A DNA stretch of 64,000 nucleotides from Ahaetulla prasina (Eukaryota; Chordata; Lepidosauria; Squamata; Colubridae): contig NC_080542.1 of NCBI RefSeq assembly GCF_028640845.1, positions 16,583,283-16,647,282 on the forward strand, given 5' to 3'. Of this stretch, positions 45,901-53,939 are shown one piece after another. A program made the translations under genes and the position numbers. The notes below the pieces were generated by a model. It did no database searches. It worked only from the letters and a program-made list of their open reading frames with translations, and was not told where the DNA came from. The stretch's first letter is position 1; each line of letters begins with the position of its first letter.

Positions 45901-48900
45901 GTTCCCATCACCTAACTCCTTTCACTTATGACTCTATGACTGTAACTTTGTTGCTGGTAATCCTTATGATTTATATTGATATTGATTGTTTTCTGATTGC
46001 TTATTTGTAGCCTATGACTATCATTAAGTGTTGTATCATTAAGTGTTAAATTTGTACCCTATGATTATCATTAAGTGTTGTAAGTGTTGTACCTTGATGA
46101 AGGTATCTTTTCTTTTATGTACACTGAGAGCATATGCACCAAGATAAATTCTTTGTGTGTCCAATCACACTTGGCCAATAAAAATTCTATTCTATTCTAT
46201 TCTATTCTATTCTATTCTATTCTAAGATTTCCCCAAAGGTGCTTTCAAAAAGGTTTTTGATTTTTCTTGAAGACGTTTTACTTCTCACTCAGGAGGCTTC
46301 TTCAGATATAACTAACTGATGAGGCACGAAAAAGATGTTTACAATTCTTTTCTGTTTGCCACAGTTAATTAGAACTGAAGAAGTGTCTCAGATAAGAAGT
46401 ATAACATCTTCAAGAAAAATTGAGAAAGTCCAGTTGCCTTTTGAAAAAGCATCTGGGACAACCGCAATTTAGATGACCGAGAACCTCCATAGACATTCCT
46501 AAGATTATAACAACCTGTGATTGAGACCAACTATCAGTACCATCTGAAGTCACAAAGCTAGCCATGTTTTTTTTTTTAATCACACCTGCACATGCCTCAA
46601 CCAGCATGATTCGGTTTATTGGACTGGCCAACAGGATAGAGAGGGAGATTCCTGCCTGAGACACAAAAGCAGAAAATGAGAAAATTTTTAACAGCTTTGG
46701 ATTCTCAGAGGAAGGAAGGATTAAAGCTGAGCAATGGTGGTAGACTTTAGGAGAAATCCTTCCATACCTCCACCTCTTACAATACTAGACAACAGTATCA
46801 ACAGTAGAGACCTTCAAATTTCTGGGTTCTACCATATCGCAAGATCTAAAATGGACAGCTAACATCAAAAACATCATTAAAAAAGGACAACAAAGAATGT
46901 TCTTTCTGCGCCAACTCAGTAAGCTCAAACTGCCCAAGGAGCTGCTGATTCAGTTCTACAGAGGAATTATTGAGTCTGTCATCTGCACCTCTATAACAGT
47001 CTGATTTGGTTCTGCAACCCAACAAGACAGACAGACTTCAGAGGATAATTGGAACTGCAGAAAAAATAACTGTTACCAACCTGCCTTCCATTGAGGACCT
47101 GTATACTGCACGAATCAATAAGAGAGCTATGAAAATATTTACAGATCCCTTACATCCTGGACATAAACTGTTTCAACTCCTACCCCCAAAGCGATGCTAG
47201 AGCACCGCACACCAGAACAACTAGACACAAGAACAGTTTCTTCCCGAACGCCATCACTCTGCTAAACAAATAATTCCCTCAACATTGACAAACTATCACT
47301 AAATCTGCACTACTATTAATCTTTTCATCGTTTCCATCACCCATCTCCTTCCACTTATGACTGTTTGACTGTAACTTTGTTGCTTATATCCTTATGATTT
47401 ATATTGATATTGATTGGTTCCTAATTGCTTATTTGTATCCTATGACTATCATTAAGTGTTATATTGATAGATCGTTCCCCGAATGGGTTCGAATTCCGGC
47501 TGGGAGAGCCTCTCCAGCAGATTGGAGCATTGCCGATGTATTAGAAGAATTGAGATCGAAGCGAGCTGCGTGAAAGCGAGGTTTCTTTATTTTTCAGGAA
47601 GACGAATCCAGCAAGCGCAAGGACCGCGTTCCTGGGTGAGCTGACAACCATATACAGTAAGTGTACATTTTTTATACTCTTTTTCCCTTTTCATTTCTTT
47701 GTTTTGGGAGTACTTGATGGGATTTCCCTTTGTGTATGTGCTTGCTAAGTTTTCTGTGTTTTGTCTTTCTGATTATGTTAATGTGGGTGGGTTTCGTGTT
47801 CGGGCGTGCGTTCCGGTTTAATCTGTTCATTCTAATCAATACTTGATTTCCTCAAGTATTCTCCCTTCCGTTAGTTGTTTTCCATATGCTTTGACTGAAG
47901 TTAATCTATTTAGGCTTGTGATTGAATCTTGTCCTGATCTAATTTATTTCTTTATTTGGTCGGCTATGTCTGTGTGACCTAATTATTTCCTTTCCTGTAT
48001 TTCTTGGTATTGTCTTTTAAATAGCCTTGAGGTTTGTGGGTTTTTCCCTGGCCAGATTTAATTCTGAGCCAGTGTCTTTTGTTATTATGATGTGCCCTTG
48101 CTTGGTTTCCTTTTGCTCAACACTGCCTAGGTGAAGTTCCCTTCCTACAATACCTTGGAATTCTTGATGATCTTTTATGTACACTGAGAGCATATGCACT
48201 AAGACAAATTCCTTGTGTATCCATTCACACTTGGCCAATAAAGAATTCTATTCTATTCTGTTCTGTTCTATTCTATTCTATGTGTTACTAGAGAGCCAGT
48301 TTGGCGTATTGGTTTTAAGGCAATGGTGGTGAACCTATGGCATGCATTCCAGAGGTGGCACTCAAAGCCCTCTCTTTGGGCGTTTGCACTATTGCCCCAG
48401 CCCAGCTCCATTGCATTTCTCCCGCAGGGGGTGAGAGGGAGGGAGGGAAAGAGAGAGAGAGGAAGGAGAAGAGAGACAGAGAGAGAGAGAGGAAGGGAGA
48501 GAGGGAGAGAGAGAGAAAGGGAAAGAGAAATGATATCATTACTAAACATAATATTTCAAAAGCAGAAAAAAAATGAAGAGACATAAAAGTGCATTTATCA
48601 CGTTTCTTCTTAGAACAATTAGTTGAACTCTGCCTTGCTTATCATTATTTCAGGTAGTAAAACCTCATTCTTCAGGTTAAATTGCCTTGTTGGCCCTTTG
48701 CAATAAATAAGTTGGTTCTGGGTTGTCGTTTGGGGCACTCAGTCTCTTAAAAGGTTCACCATCGCTGCTTTAAGGCATCAGGCTAGAAAACCAGGACATC
48801 AGAAATCCTAGATCTGCCTTAAGGCACAAAGCCTGGCTAGGTGACCTTGGACTAGTGGTCCCTTTCTGGCAGCTCTAAAGGAAGGAGGCAAAAAAGGGGA

Positions 48901-51900
48901 ACGTTGCTCAACAACGAAAGAAAGAAAGAAACTGTGAAGAAAGCTGCAGAGATTCCACCAAGTGATTGCCAACAGTTCAACACTTGACTGGAAGGCACAA
49001 AATTAAAAAGAGAGAGAGAGAGAGAGAGAGCGCATTATTGATGGGAGTACTCCTTTTTTTTCTGCAAGGGAAAAAAAATCAAGAAATCCCCTTTCTCTTT
49101 GCTAGATGCATCATATCCCACCCTTCCTTGAAGGCAGCATCCATAGCAAGGAAGCAGGTAGAGAAAAAGAGAGAGAGCGAGCACCTGTCCCAAAACTGAG
49201 TGAAGGTCGACCTGAACCTTCCCCAAGTCCTCATCCAATGACTTGAGGAAAATGAAAACGACCCCAACTCCTTCAACCGGGACGCCCACCACAAACCTCC
49301 ACCGGTTCCTCCAAAGAGGTGTAGGAGTTTAGCACCCACCCCCCTCCTAGAAGAATGAAATATTTTAGAAAATATTTAAAAAGGCAGAATATATTTCCCT
49401 GGATGAGAAATGGAGAAACACGTTTTAAAGACTGTAGGAATTTAGCACCCACCCCCCTCCTAGAAGAATGAAATATTTTAGAAAATATTTAAAAAGGCAG
49501 AATATATTTCCCTGAATGAGAAATGGAGAAACATGTTTTAAAGTCAAAGCAACTTCCTGCCACTCCCCACCTTTGAAGCAATTAAGGCTTCAGCCAAGCT
49601 CACTCAATCCCCCCATCATTTGCAACACAATAGAACTGAAACTCACCACATGGCAAGGCTCAGGCAAGCTTGAGGGACAACCTACAAGGCTAGCTAAGAC
49701 CCCCACCCCCTGGGAGTCTGACAGCCAATCAGGGTACTCTTCCTGTGCCCCAGAAAGTTCAAAGCTCAGAAAAAGCATAAAATCAGGGAGCACACAGGAT
49801 CTCGCCCTTTTCTGTTCAGGATCTCAAGCCATGTGATCCTGACCACCATTAAACCATCTTTCCAAGCAGTCTCCATGTTTCCAGTGTCTTTGTCCCCACT
49901 TGGAACTGAACCCAGATGGGACCTTCCATTTGTTGGAGCCAAGAATTGAGTTTGAATCCAGCCCCCACTGAAAGTCATCATAGCAACCAGAGTGGAGCAG
50001 ACCTTCCAAGCCTGACTAACCAGCCTTATTACCAAGCATGCTACCCAGCAGACATGAAAAAAAAGGACCCTGAGATGTACAAGTAAAGACTAAAAGACTC
50101 TTTTCAATTCCCAGAAGACAACTGGAAAGACTATGGGGGAGGGTGGAAAATTCATTCCACTCATTTCATGGGTTTTCTGTCTTGTCTCCTTTATATTGTA
50201 ATCAGTCTAAAGTATTCATGTAAGGATTGTATTTGAGTGGCTACCACAGCAAGTTCTGAACACCTTAGATTTCTGTCTGGTGGGAGGGAAATATGTCCAA
50301 AGTGTTTGTATTGCCTGTATTGTAAAAGTAGCTGCATACACAGGCACACACAGAGAGAGACACCATTCAGAATTAGACTGAAACTATTCCCTTCACTTAC
50401 CTCCACACAAAGCTTCTCCTAGGTTGATTTTGCTCTGTGGCACTAAAAGCCCAAGGAGTCAGATCTCCCTGCTAATTCCATGGGGGAGGGGCATCCCCCT
50501 CAGGCAATTCCTCTCTTGAAGAGATAGCAGAAAAAGTGATATCCAAAACCCAAGCCCTGACTATGACTCACAAATGATGCTGCCCAGTTGCCCAGTAAAG
50601 CAAGATATGTTGCACTGGTGGTCTCATGAGTAGAAGTCCCAGGGCTCATTTAAAAAAAAAAAAAGAAAGGAAAAAGCCTGGATTGCACACTGATTAACCT
50701 CAATTTGGACTAAAAAAAATCTTGGATAGACTAAAGTAAGAGCTAGGGCAGGTTCAGTAACCAACCCTTGGAAATGGGCAGCCTGTAATTTAAAGGAAAA
50801 CCATGGCTGTGAAAATTTTGGGATGTGTGCTTGCTTGAAACCTGACTGGAAGCTCACAGAAAGTGATATCTAACAGCTGAAATTAATTGGCATAGAAAAT
50901 TGGATACTGTAAAATTCTTACCAGAACTTTTCCCCTGGCTGCTAGACCTTCATGGTTGAAAGCTTTTGGGAGCCACTGAAGGAATCTTTTTTCTGTTGTC
51001 TCTATCAATGGCTTCCTTTGCATCAGAAAAATTAAAAGCACCCATCAAGCCTCCCTGATTTGATCAATTTTAATTTTTTGCCAAGAGCATGTTTCAAAAC
51101 TCACATTTTGAAAAAAAAAAAGTAGGGATTGTAGGAATTTAGCACCCACCACCCTCCTAGAAGAATGAAATATTTTAGAAAATATTTAAAAAGGCAAAAT
51201 ATATTTCCCTGGATGAGAAATGGAGAAACATGTTTTAAAGACTGTAGGAATTTAGCACCCCCCCTTCTAGAAGAATGAAATATTTTAGAAAATATTTAAA
51301 AAGGCAGAATATATTTCCCTGGATGAGAAATGGAGAAACATGTTTTAAAGACAAAGCAGCTTCCTGCCACCCCCCACCTTTGTCAATGGGTCAGAGACAG
51401 AAACTCATTCTCCCACCTTTGTCAATGGGCCATCATCATCTGCAACATAATGGGACCCATTTAGCAACAGAAACTCACCACATGGCAAGGCTCAGGCAAG
51501 CTTGAGGGACAACCTACAAGGCTAGCTAAGACCCCCACCCCCTGGGAGTCTGACAGCCAATCAGGGTACTCTTCCTGTGCCCCAGAAAGTTCAAAGCTCA
51601 GAAAAAGAATAAAATCAGGGAGCACACAGGATCTCGCCCTTTTCTGTTCAGGATCTCAAGCCATGTGATCCTGACCACCATTAAACCATCTTTCCAAGCA
51701 GTCTCCATGTTTCCAGTGTCTTTGTCCCCACTTGGAACTGAACCCAGATGGATATTTCTTCCAACAAGACAAAGCAGCTTCATGACTCCCCTCCCCCAAC
51801 CTTTGTCAATGGGTCAGAGACAGAAACTCATTCTCCCCACCTTTGTCAATGGGCCATCATCATCTGCAACATAATGGGACCCATTTAGCAACAGAAACTC

Positions 51901-52420
51901 ACCACATGACACCTGGGAATATTACATCAGCCAGCAAGGCTAGCTAAGACCCCCACCCCCTGGGAGTCTGACAGCCAATCAGCGTACTCTTCTTGTGCCC
52001 CAGGAAATTCAAAGCTCAGAGAAAGCATAAAGCCAGGGAGTGCACAGCCCTTTTCAGCCCTTTTCTGTTCAGGAACTCAAGCCATGTGATCCTGACCACC
52101 ATTAAACCATCTTTCCAAGCAGCCTCCATGTTTCCAGTGTCTTTGTCCCCACTTGGAACTGAACCCAGATGGATATTTCTTCCAACAGAGGAATCTCACG
52201 TTCCCCCCCTTTGCAGGCATCCCCGCGTGTCGACCGCAATTCAAGGTTGGCGCTAATCCAGCCAAGCACTGCAAATTGCAATTGCAAAGAGGGGGTAAAA
52301 AATAAAAAATAAAAGCCACCCCGCAGCAAAAAGAAAACAGCCGTTGCTCCCATTGCAAAAGGGGCGCCCGTCGGCTTTGAAAGCGAAAGTCGACCACCAC
52401 TCACCGATTAAGACTCTCAT
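27000..52420 (-). CDS. SDR39U1: SDR39U1, atypical short-chain dehydrogenase/reductase (complete)
   Basis: Six exons (52420-52405, 42348-42242, 37541-37459, 33617-33496, 30091-29948, 27415-27000) splice in frame to 888 nt, 295 residues plus stop, close to the human protein as I recall it. The N-terminus reads [13 protein letters not shown], the nucleotide-binding Rossmann motif that spans exons 1 and 2. [10 protein letters not shown], the GYYRPS segment and [10 protein letters not shown] follow. The last exon carries [20 protein letters not shown] and the C-terminal region shared with bacterial YfcH-like proteins. Family knowledge: an NAD(P)-binding atypical SDR with no settled substrate. The 25 kb span is intron inflated by repeats; none interrupts an exon. 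It shares a head-to-head promoter with EMC4. Confidence 0.95.
27690..28075 (-). mobile_element. LTR-like dispersed repeat, minus copy
   Basis: Read on the minus strand it resembles 1816-2340: the acidic SEGS/EEAG-type coding-like stretch, GCATGCGCAGAG and a nearby TTAAGAG. It lies inside SDR39U1 intron 5. Class uncertain. Confidence 0.35.
28117..28390. mobile_element. Palindromic MITE-like repeat
   Basis: ATTTGCCACGGCCAACTCAT on the left is mirrored by GTGAGTTGTTCAGTGGCGAA and GTGGCAAGTTGGCC on the right, around an AT-rich centre. Confidence 0.45.
28506..28890. mobile_element. Mariner-like MITE
   Basis: TACAGGTGGTTCTCAATGTA at the left and GTTGTAAGTCAAGGGCTAAC at the right, with the CATGACCCCCGGGACACTGC core of the family. 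Confidence 0.6.
29128..29600 (+). mobile_element. LTR-like dispersed repeat
   Basis: It starts TGTCATGCCCCATCGGAGTC and runs through an acidic coding-like stretch, then ATTGAGAGTGGGCCCTGCAT and GTGTTGCCTTGAATTCTTCA. It may be related to the copy at 27690. Ends and class are uncertain. Confidence 0.35.
29948..30091 (-). CDS. SDR39U1: SDR39U1 exon 5
   Basis: Encodes [20 protein letters not shown] and then [20 protein letters not shown], ending VIVRS. Acceptor CTCCAG (30092-30093), donor G|GTAAGA at 29947. The 144 nt fit the split glycine codons on both sides. Confidence 0.95.
30100..30867. other. SDR39U1 intron 4, unremarkable part
   Basis: Mixed, partly AT-rich intron sequence between exon 5 and a LINE. 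No gene or clear element. Confidence 0.35.
30868..33000 (-). mobile_element. L2/CR1-clade LINE, 5'-truncated and frameshifted
   Basis: On the minus strand successive ORF blocks carry reverse-transcriptase motifs in order: [23 protein letters not shown] (motif A), [20 protein letters not shown] (motif B) and YADDTQLYF (catalytic motif C), then [14 protein letters not shown]. The 3' end has CGCCCTGAGTCC-like sequence and a run of AAT. The frame breaks near 32130 and again between 32490 and 32610, so it cannot make one protein. It lies inside SDR39U1 intron 4 in the same orientation. Confidence 0.85.
33135..33300. mobile_element. Palindromic hAT-like MITE, degraded
   Basis: TAACTCCCAGGATTCCCC is mirrored by GAAACTCTGGGAGTTGAAGT. 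It is the same family as the clean copy at 55096-55203. Confidence 0.5.
33496..33617 (-). CDS. SDR39U1: SDR39U1 exon 4
   Basis: Encodes [20 protein letters not shown], then [20 protein letters not shown]. Acceptor CTGCAG (33618-33619), donor G|GTATTA at 33495. The 122 nt match the split codons of exons 3 and 5. Confidence 0.93.
33840..34140. repeat. (GGAA)n/(GAAA)n/(GGGA)n polypurine tract
   Basis: About 300 bp of pure purine on the plus strand: GGAA, then GAAA (33900-33965), GGAA, then GGGA blocks. It sits just downstream of the SDR39U1 exon 4 acceptor side, within intron 3. ORFs in it are artefacts. Confidence 0.95.
34335..35028. mobile_element. MITE with hairpin-array interior, second copy
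   Basis: The right end is GCGTCTTATAGTCCAAAAAATATGGTA; the left end is worn (GTATCTTATAGACCGAATAC). The interior is an array of roughly 17-19 bp AAAACAGGCTGAAAAAAGCC-type units, preceded by a short inverted block (TTTTTTGGCC), as in 22801-23651. Confidence 0.65.
35262..35415. mobile_element. Palindromic hAT-like MITE, degraded
   Basis: AACTTCAACTCCCAGAATTC is mirrored by GATACTGGGAGCTGGAAGTC. Related to 33135 and 55096. Confidence 0.5.
35420..36075. other. SDR39U1 intron 3, unremarkable part
   Basis: Single-copy-looking intron sequence with no gene or clear element. Confidence 0.35.
36080..36417 (-). mobile_element. Sauria-type SINE
   Basis: On the minus strand: the head GGATGCGGTGGCTCAGTGGC, then CAGCTTCTGCCAACCTAGCA and CGCCCCCTAGAGTTGGGAAC, ending GGGGAACCTTACC. 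Nearly full length. Confidence 0.8.
36513..37236. repeat. Large (AATAG)n/(AATGG)n pentanucleotide array
   Basis: About 720 bp of pentamers. Long AATAG blocks alternate with short AATGG blocks, usually joined by AATAATGG or AAGAATGG, giving a higher-order repeat of roughly 80-140 bp. On the SDR39U1 sense strand it reads ATTCT interrupted by ATTCC. It lies in intron 3. Because a pentamer repeat has a 15-nt frame cycle and no stop here, all three minus frames are open for hundreds of codons; these are not genes. Confidence 0.97.
37459..37541 (-). CDS. SDR39U1: SDR39U1 exon 3
   Basis: A short exon that reads [20 protein letters not shown] and then NVLNPLQ, ending in the first two bases of an arginine codon. 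Acceptor TTTCTAG (37542-37543), donor AG|GTAAGT at 37458. Its 83 nt fit the phases of exons 2 and 4. Confidence 0.93.
37630..37984 (+). mobile_element. Sauria-type SINE, full length
   Basis: Head CATAGTGGCTCAGTGGCTAA, B-box-like GGTTCGAGTCCC, body TGCGCCTTTGGCATCAAGTC and CGCCCCCTAGAGTCAGGAAT, tail GGGGAACCTTTACC. Confidence 0.85.
38269..38626 (+). mobile_element. Sauria-type SINE, full length
   Basis: Head GGGGACCCAGTGGCTCAGGG, core TTTGTCCCAGCTTCTGCCAA, CCCCCTAGAGTCGGCAACGA and the tail GGGGAACCTTTACC. Confidence 0.85.
38640..39475. other. SDR39U1 intron 2, unremarkable part
   Basis: Single-copy-looking intron sequence with a small local repeat of TTGTGACCTAGTGGT (38675-38720). No gene or clear element. 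Confidence 0.35.
39872..40150 (+). mobile_element. SINE with LINE-type tail
   Basis: GGCCTCTGGTGGTTCAGCAG head, GGTTGACTCAGCCTTCCATC body, TAAGCCGCCCTGAGTCTTCG tail and A-rich end. Same type as 23156-23445. Confidence 0.75.
40195..40466 (+). mobile_element. SINE with LINE-type tail
   Basis: AGCCGTGATAGCTCAGGCTG head, the same body and CTGCCCTGAGTCTTCGGAGA tail, ending in AAATAAATA. Confidence 0.75.
41114..41635. mobile_element. Complete non-autonomous hAT element
   Basis: It starts CAGTGGTAGTCAACCTG and ends AATTGACTACCCCTG, with a perfect 8-bp duplication ATCTAGAC at 41106-41113 and 41636-41643. The 522 bp hold no transposase. It is the complete form of the fragment at 6887. Confidence 0.92.
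41678..42161. mobile_element. MITE with TACCGTATTTTT ends
   Basis: It starts TACCGTATTTTTTGGAGTGT and ends ATACTCCAAAAAATACGGTA, near-perfect inverted ends with TA-type flanks. The interior holds GAAGCTCCCAAACGGA-type repeats unlike the other copies. Confidence 0.8.
42242..42348 (-). CDS. SDR39U1: SDR39U1 exon 2
   Basis: Reads [20 protein letters not shown] and [15 protein letters not shown], completing the dinucleotide-binding motif begun in exon 1. Acceptor AACTTAG (42349-42350), donor TGG|GTAAGG at 42241. 107 nt. Confidence 0.96.
42682..42910. mobile_element. hAT MITE with perfect 8-bp target duplication
   Basis: It starts CAGAGGTGGTATTCTGC and ends GTGAAACCCACCCCTG. TTCCTCCC flanks it at 42674-42681 and 42911-42918. 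Confidence 0.85.
42920..43585. other. SDR39U1 intron 1, unremarkable part
   Basis: Contains a short (AC)n near 43252-43264 and A- and T-rich patches (43420-43455). No gene or clear element. Confidence 0.35.
43586..44004. mobile_element. MITE with CGGAGTATAAGAC ends
   Basis: The left end is CATATTTTTCGGAGTATAAG and the right end is CTTATAGTCTGAAAAATACG. The interior is two head-to-tail copies of a GGCCTGCAGAGTGCTCCTGG segment, unlike other family members. Confidence 0.65.
44005..44605. other. SDR39U1 intron 1, unclassified sequence
   Basis: Mixed sequence. GAAGATGATTTTATTTATGG near 44143 could be part of an old LTR element, but I cannot place it. Confidence 0.3.
44607..45042 (-). mobile_element. 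Solo LTR-like repeat, minus strand
   Basis: It starts TGTTGGAAGAAATGTCCATC, the reverse of the LTR end at 51766, and runs through to CTCCATTTCTCATCCAGGGA. No internal region is attached. Confidence 0.7.
45155..45300. repeat. Imperfect tandem repeat (ATACAAATACAAAGGC units)
   Basis: Four irregular copies of ATACAAATACAAAGGC separated by TATATGTG/TTACAGG variants. AT-rich and intronic. Confidence 0.6.
45372..46224 (+). mobile_element. CR1-like LINE 3' part with (ATTCT)n tail
   Basis: The ORF end reads [40 protein letters not shown] and [10 protein letters not shown], the C-terminal part of a CR1/L2-type ORF2 beyond the RT domain. The 3' UTR ends GTGTGTCCAATCACACTTGG CCAATAAAAATTCT, then ATTCT repeats (46188-46224). 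5'-truncated. Fits the snake CR1 family known to seed AATAG/ATTCT microsatellites. Confidence 0.75.
46228..46500. mobile_element. Foldback element
   Basis: TTTTTCTTGAAGACGTTTTAC and CTTCTCACTCAGGAGGCTTC on the left are mirrored by ATAACATCTTCAAGAAAAAT on the right. It ends GAGAACCTCCATAGAC. Inserted right after the tail of the LINE. Confidence 0.6.
46735..48273 (+). mobile_element. Second CR1-like LINE 3' part, split by an insertion
   Basis: 46735-47466 matches 45372-46070 ([35 protein letters not shown]). The 3' end resumes at about 48168 (ATGTACACTGAGAGCATATG) and ends in ATTCT repeats. An in-frame TGA replaces the TGG of the first copy near 47003. 47467-48167 is foreign to it. Confidence 0.72.
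47467..48167. mobile_element. Unclassified ~700-bp insertion in a LINE
   Basis: The sequence interrupts the LINE 3' UTR and has no match elsewhere in the window. It starts near GATAGATCGTTCCCCGAATG, includes GGTTCGAATTCCGGCTGGG, which resembles a Pol III B-box, and a T-rich right half. No ORF of note and no clear terminal repeats. Confidence 0.5.
48321..48767. mobile_element. hAT element with GA-rich interior
   Basis: It starts CAATGGTGGTGAACCTATGG and ends AAAGGTTCACCATCGCTG. The flanks TTTTAAGG (48313-48320) and CTTTAAGG (48768-48775) are an 8-bp duplication with one mismatch. (GA)n occupies about 48430-48530. Confidence 0.75.
48776..49319. other. SDR39U1 intron 1, unremarkable part
   Basis: A short (GA)n at 49008-49030 and otherwise mixed sequence. 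No gene or clear element. Confidence 0.35.
49320..51766 (+). mobile_element. Short LTR element: two LTRs around a non-coding 1.2 kb
   Basis: LTR copies at 49320-49920 and 51130-51766 both begin with a 113-bp partial duplication (TGTAGGARTTTAGCACCC to TTTTAAAGAC) followed by the full LTR from 49433 and 51243. The better right LTR starts TGTAGGAATT and ends TTCCAACA. Sharing this quirk suggests they are the two LTRs of one element. The interior (49921-51129) has no gag- or pol-like ORF, and an A-rich stretch precedes the right LTR. An endogenous retrovirus relative or a non-autonomous LTR element are both possible. Confidence 0.6.
51767..52187 (+). mobile_element. Additional LTR fragment
   Basis: It lacks the first part of the LTR and starts AGACAAAGCAGCTTCATGAC, directly after the previous LTR. 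It ends GGATATTTCTTCCAACA. It has the ACACCTGGGAATATTACATC block that the neighbouring LTRs lack, so it is a distinct subtype closer to 18046-18586. Confidence 0.65.
52405..52420 (-). CDS. SDR39U1: SDR39U1 exon 1 coding part
   Basis: Sixteen coding bases: ATG AGA GTC TTA ATC G, then donor GTGAGT at 52404. They give MRVLI and the first base of glycine, exactly what exon 2 (GGTGFIG) needs. Too short to show as an ORF, but required by the family's conserved start. Confidence 0.92.
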
Positions 52421-52809
52421 GGTTTGAAGCTAGTCCGGGCGCATGCGTAGGAAGCCTCCGACTCAAAGAGGGAGAGAGGAGACTAAGTGAAGCACAGAGC
52501 GGCCTTCCGGGAGAAACCGGAAATGCGTTGAGAGGTTGCAGCCGTTTTCCCTCTCGAGCTTTAATCCTCTCTGACGAAACTCTTTTTAAGCGGGAGAAAG
52601 TGGAGCATAGGAGATTTTAGCTCTTGAAGAGGCGGCCGTAACAATTTAGAAAACGCCTTCACTGTTTTTTTTGAAAAAGCCCATAGGAAAAAAGTGACGA
52701 GCGAGGGACGCAGCGTGCTCGTGACGTTATCAGAAGGCGACCGCGCGGAACGGAGCCAAACAGGAAGTGACGACAAACGTGAAAGACAGCTGCTGAAGCT
52801 TTTCAAACC
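52421..52809. promoter_or_regulatory. Bidirectional promoter SDR39U1 / EMC4, with EMC4 noncoding exon 1
   Basis: A GC- and CpG-rich gap separates two diverging genes. It holds an NRF1-like GCGCATGCGT (52439-52448), ETS-like CTTCCGGG, ACCGGAAAT and CAGGAAGTGACG, and a CRE-like GTGACGTTA near 52723. At 52809/52810 the plus strand has the donor AAACC|GTGAGT, which suits splicing to the EMC4 acceptor at 54399, so the last part is probably EMC4 5' UTR. There is no TATA box, as expected of housekeeping promoters. Start sites are not visible. Confidence 0.7.
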
Positions 52810-53069
52810 GTGAGTATAGACCAGGCGCTCTTTTTCGGGGGTTTTGGGGGCGGACTACACTTCCCAGGCTTCCCGGCCTGGCTTTCGGGTTGGGGTTTTG
52901 GTGTGATTTAGAAGCGAGGGGGAGAAAATGTCCCTTCCTGACTTAATCACGCCTCCCAAAAAGACTGAAGTTGCCACCTCTCTCGCACCGTCTTCCTCCG
53001 CTTGGCACCTTTCAGGGACTACAACTCCCAGAGTCCCAAAGGTGCTTCCTCCCCCCCACCTCACCCCCA

Positions 53070-53400
53070 GGCAAGTGGACTTTCTGGTTTTTCTTTGAAG
53101 ACGTTTCGCTTCTCATCCAAGAAGCTTCTTCAGCTCATGACTGTATGGTGGGGAATGGAAGGATTTATACTTCTTGCAGACAGCTGGTCATTAAAAAAAA
53201 TCATTAAGAAAAGAGAATGCAAGTGACCAGCTGTCTGCAAGGAATATAAATCCTTCCATTCGCCACCATTCAGTCAGAACTGAAGAAGCTTCTTGGATGA
53301 GAAGCGAAACGTCTTCAAAGAAAAAATAATGAAGTGCAGTTGCTTCTTGAAAAAGCACCTTTGGGGCAACCCGTGACCTAGATGACAGAGAATCTCCATA
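53070..53400. mobile_element. Foldback element with long inverted arms
   Basis: The left arm (AGACGTTTCGCTTCTCATCC to GGAAGGATTTATAC, GCAGACAGCTGGTCA) is mirrored by the right arm (TGACCAGCTGTCTGC, GAATATAAATCCTTCCATTC, GATGAGAAGCGAAACGTCTT). The arms are about 130-145 bp around a short AT-rich loop. It ends GACAGAGAATCTCCATAAGA. It lies in EMC4 intron 1. Confidence 0.75.
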
Positions 53401-53499
53401 AGACCTTCAGGAACTACATCTCCCAAACTTCCCAGCCAGGACAACCAGTGACAATGGCTAGTGATCCTAGGTGCTGTAAACTCCATACAGAGGTTGAGT

Positions 53500-53845
53500 G
53501 AAAAGGATTTATGGCCAAGCATTACAGTTGCAAGGACTGTTGTTGTTACCATAGTTGCGAAGTCAGATCTGACACATCGTGACTCCATAGACAACTTTCC
53601 TCCAGGCCTTCCTGTCCTCTACCATCCTCTGGAGTCCACTTAAGTTTGCACCAACTGCTTCAGTGACTCCATCCAGCCACCTTGTTCTCTGTCATCCCCT
53701 TCTTCTTTTGCCCTCAATCTTTCCCAGCATTAGGCTCTTCTCCAGGGAGTCCTTTCTCATTAGGTGGCCAAAATATTTGAGTTTCATCTTCAGGATCTGG
53801 CCTTCTAAAGAGCAGTCAGGGTTGATCACCCTGCAAGGATTACAG
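53500..53845 (-). mobile_element. BovB (RTE-clade) LINE 3' fragment
   Basis: On the minus strand it translates to LKMKLKYFGHLMRKDSLEKS, LMLGKIEGKRRRG and RWLDGVTEAVGANLSGLQRM, the familiar C-terminus of BovB ORF2, with stops. BovB is abundant in squamates. Confidence 0.8.
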
Positions 53846-53939
53846 GATCATAATAAAGAGTTTTTTAATTAGATGTGGGATGATAATTTGCTCGGGGTGT
53901 TGGTGGTGTCTCCCCCACCCCTGATTGGCTTGTGTCCAG

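Noticed and set aside
47490..47520. tRNA gene from GGTTCGAATTCC
   Set aside because: Only a B-box-like motif is present; no matching acceptor stem or anticodon arm could be laid out.
49320..52187. Complete endogenous retrovirus
   Set aside because: LTR-like ends are present, but the 1.2 kb between them has no gag-, pol- or env-like ORF.
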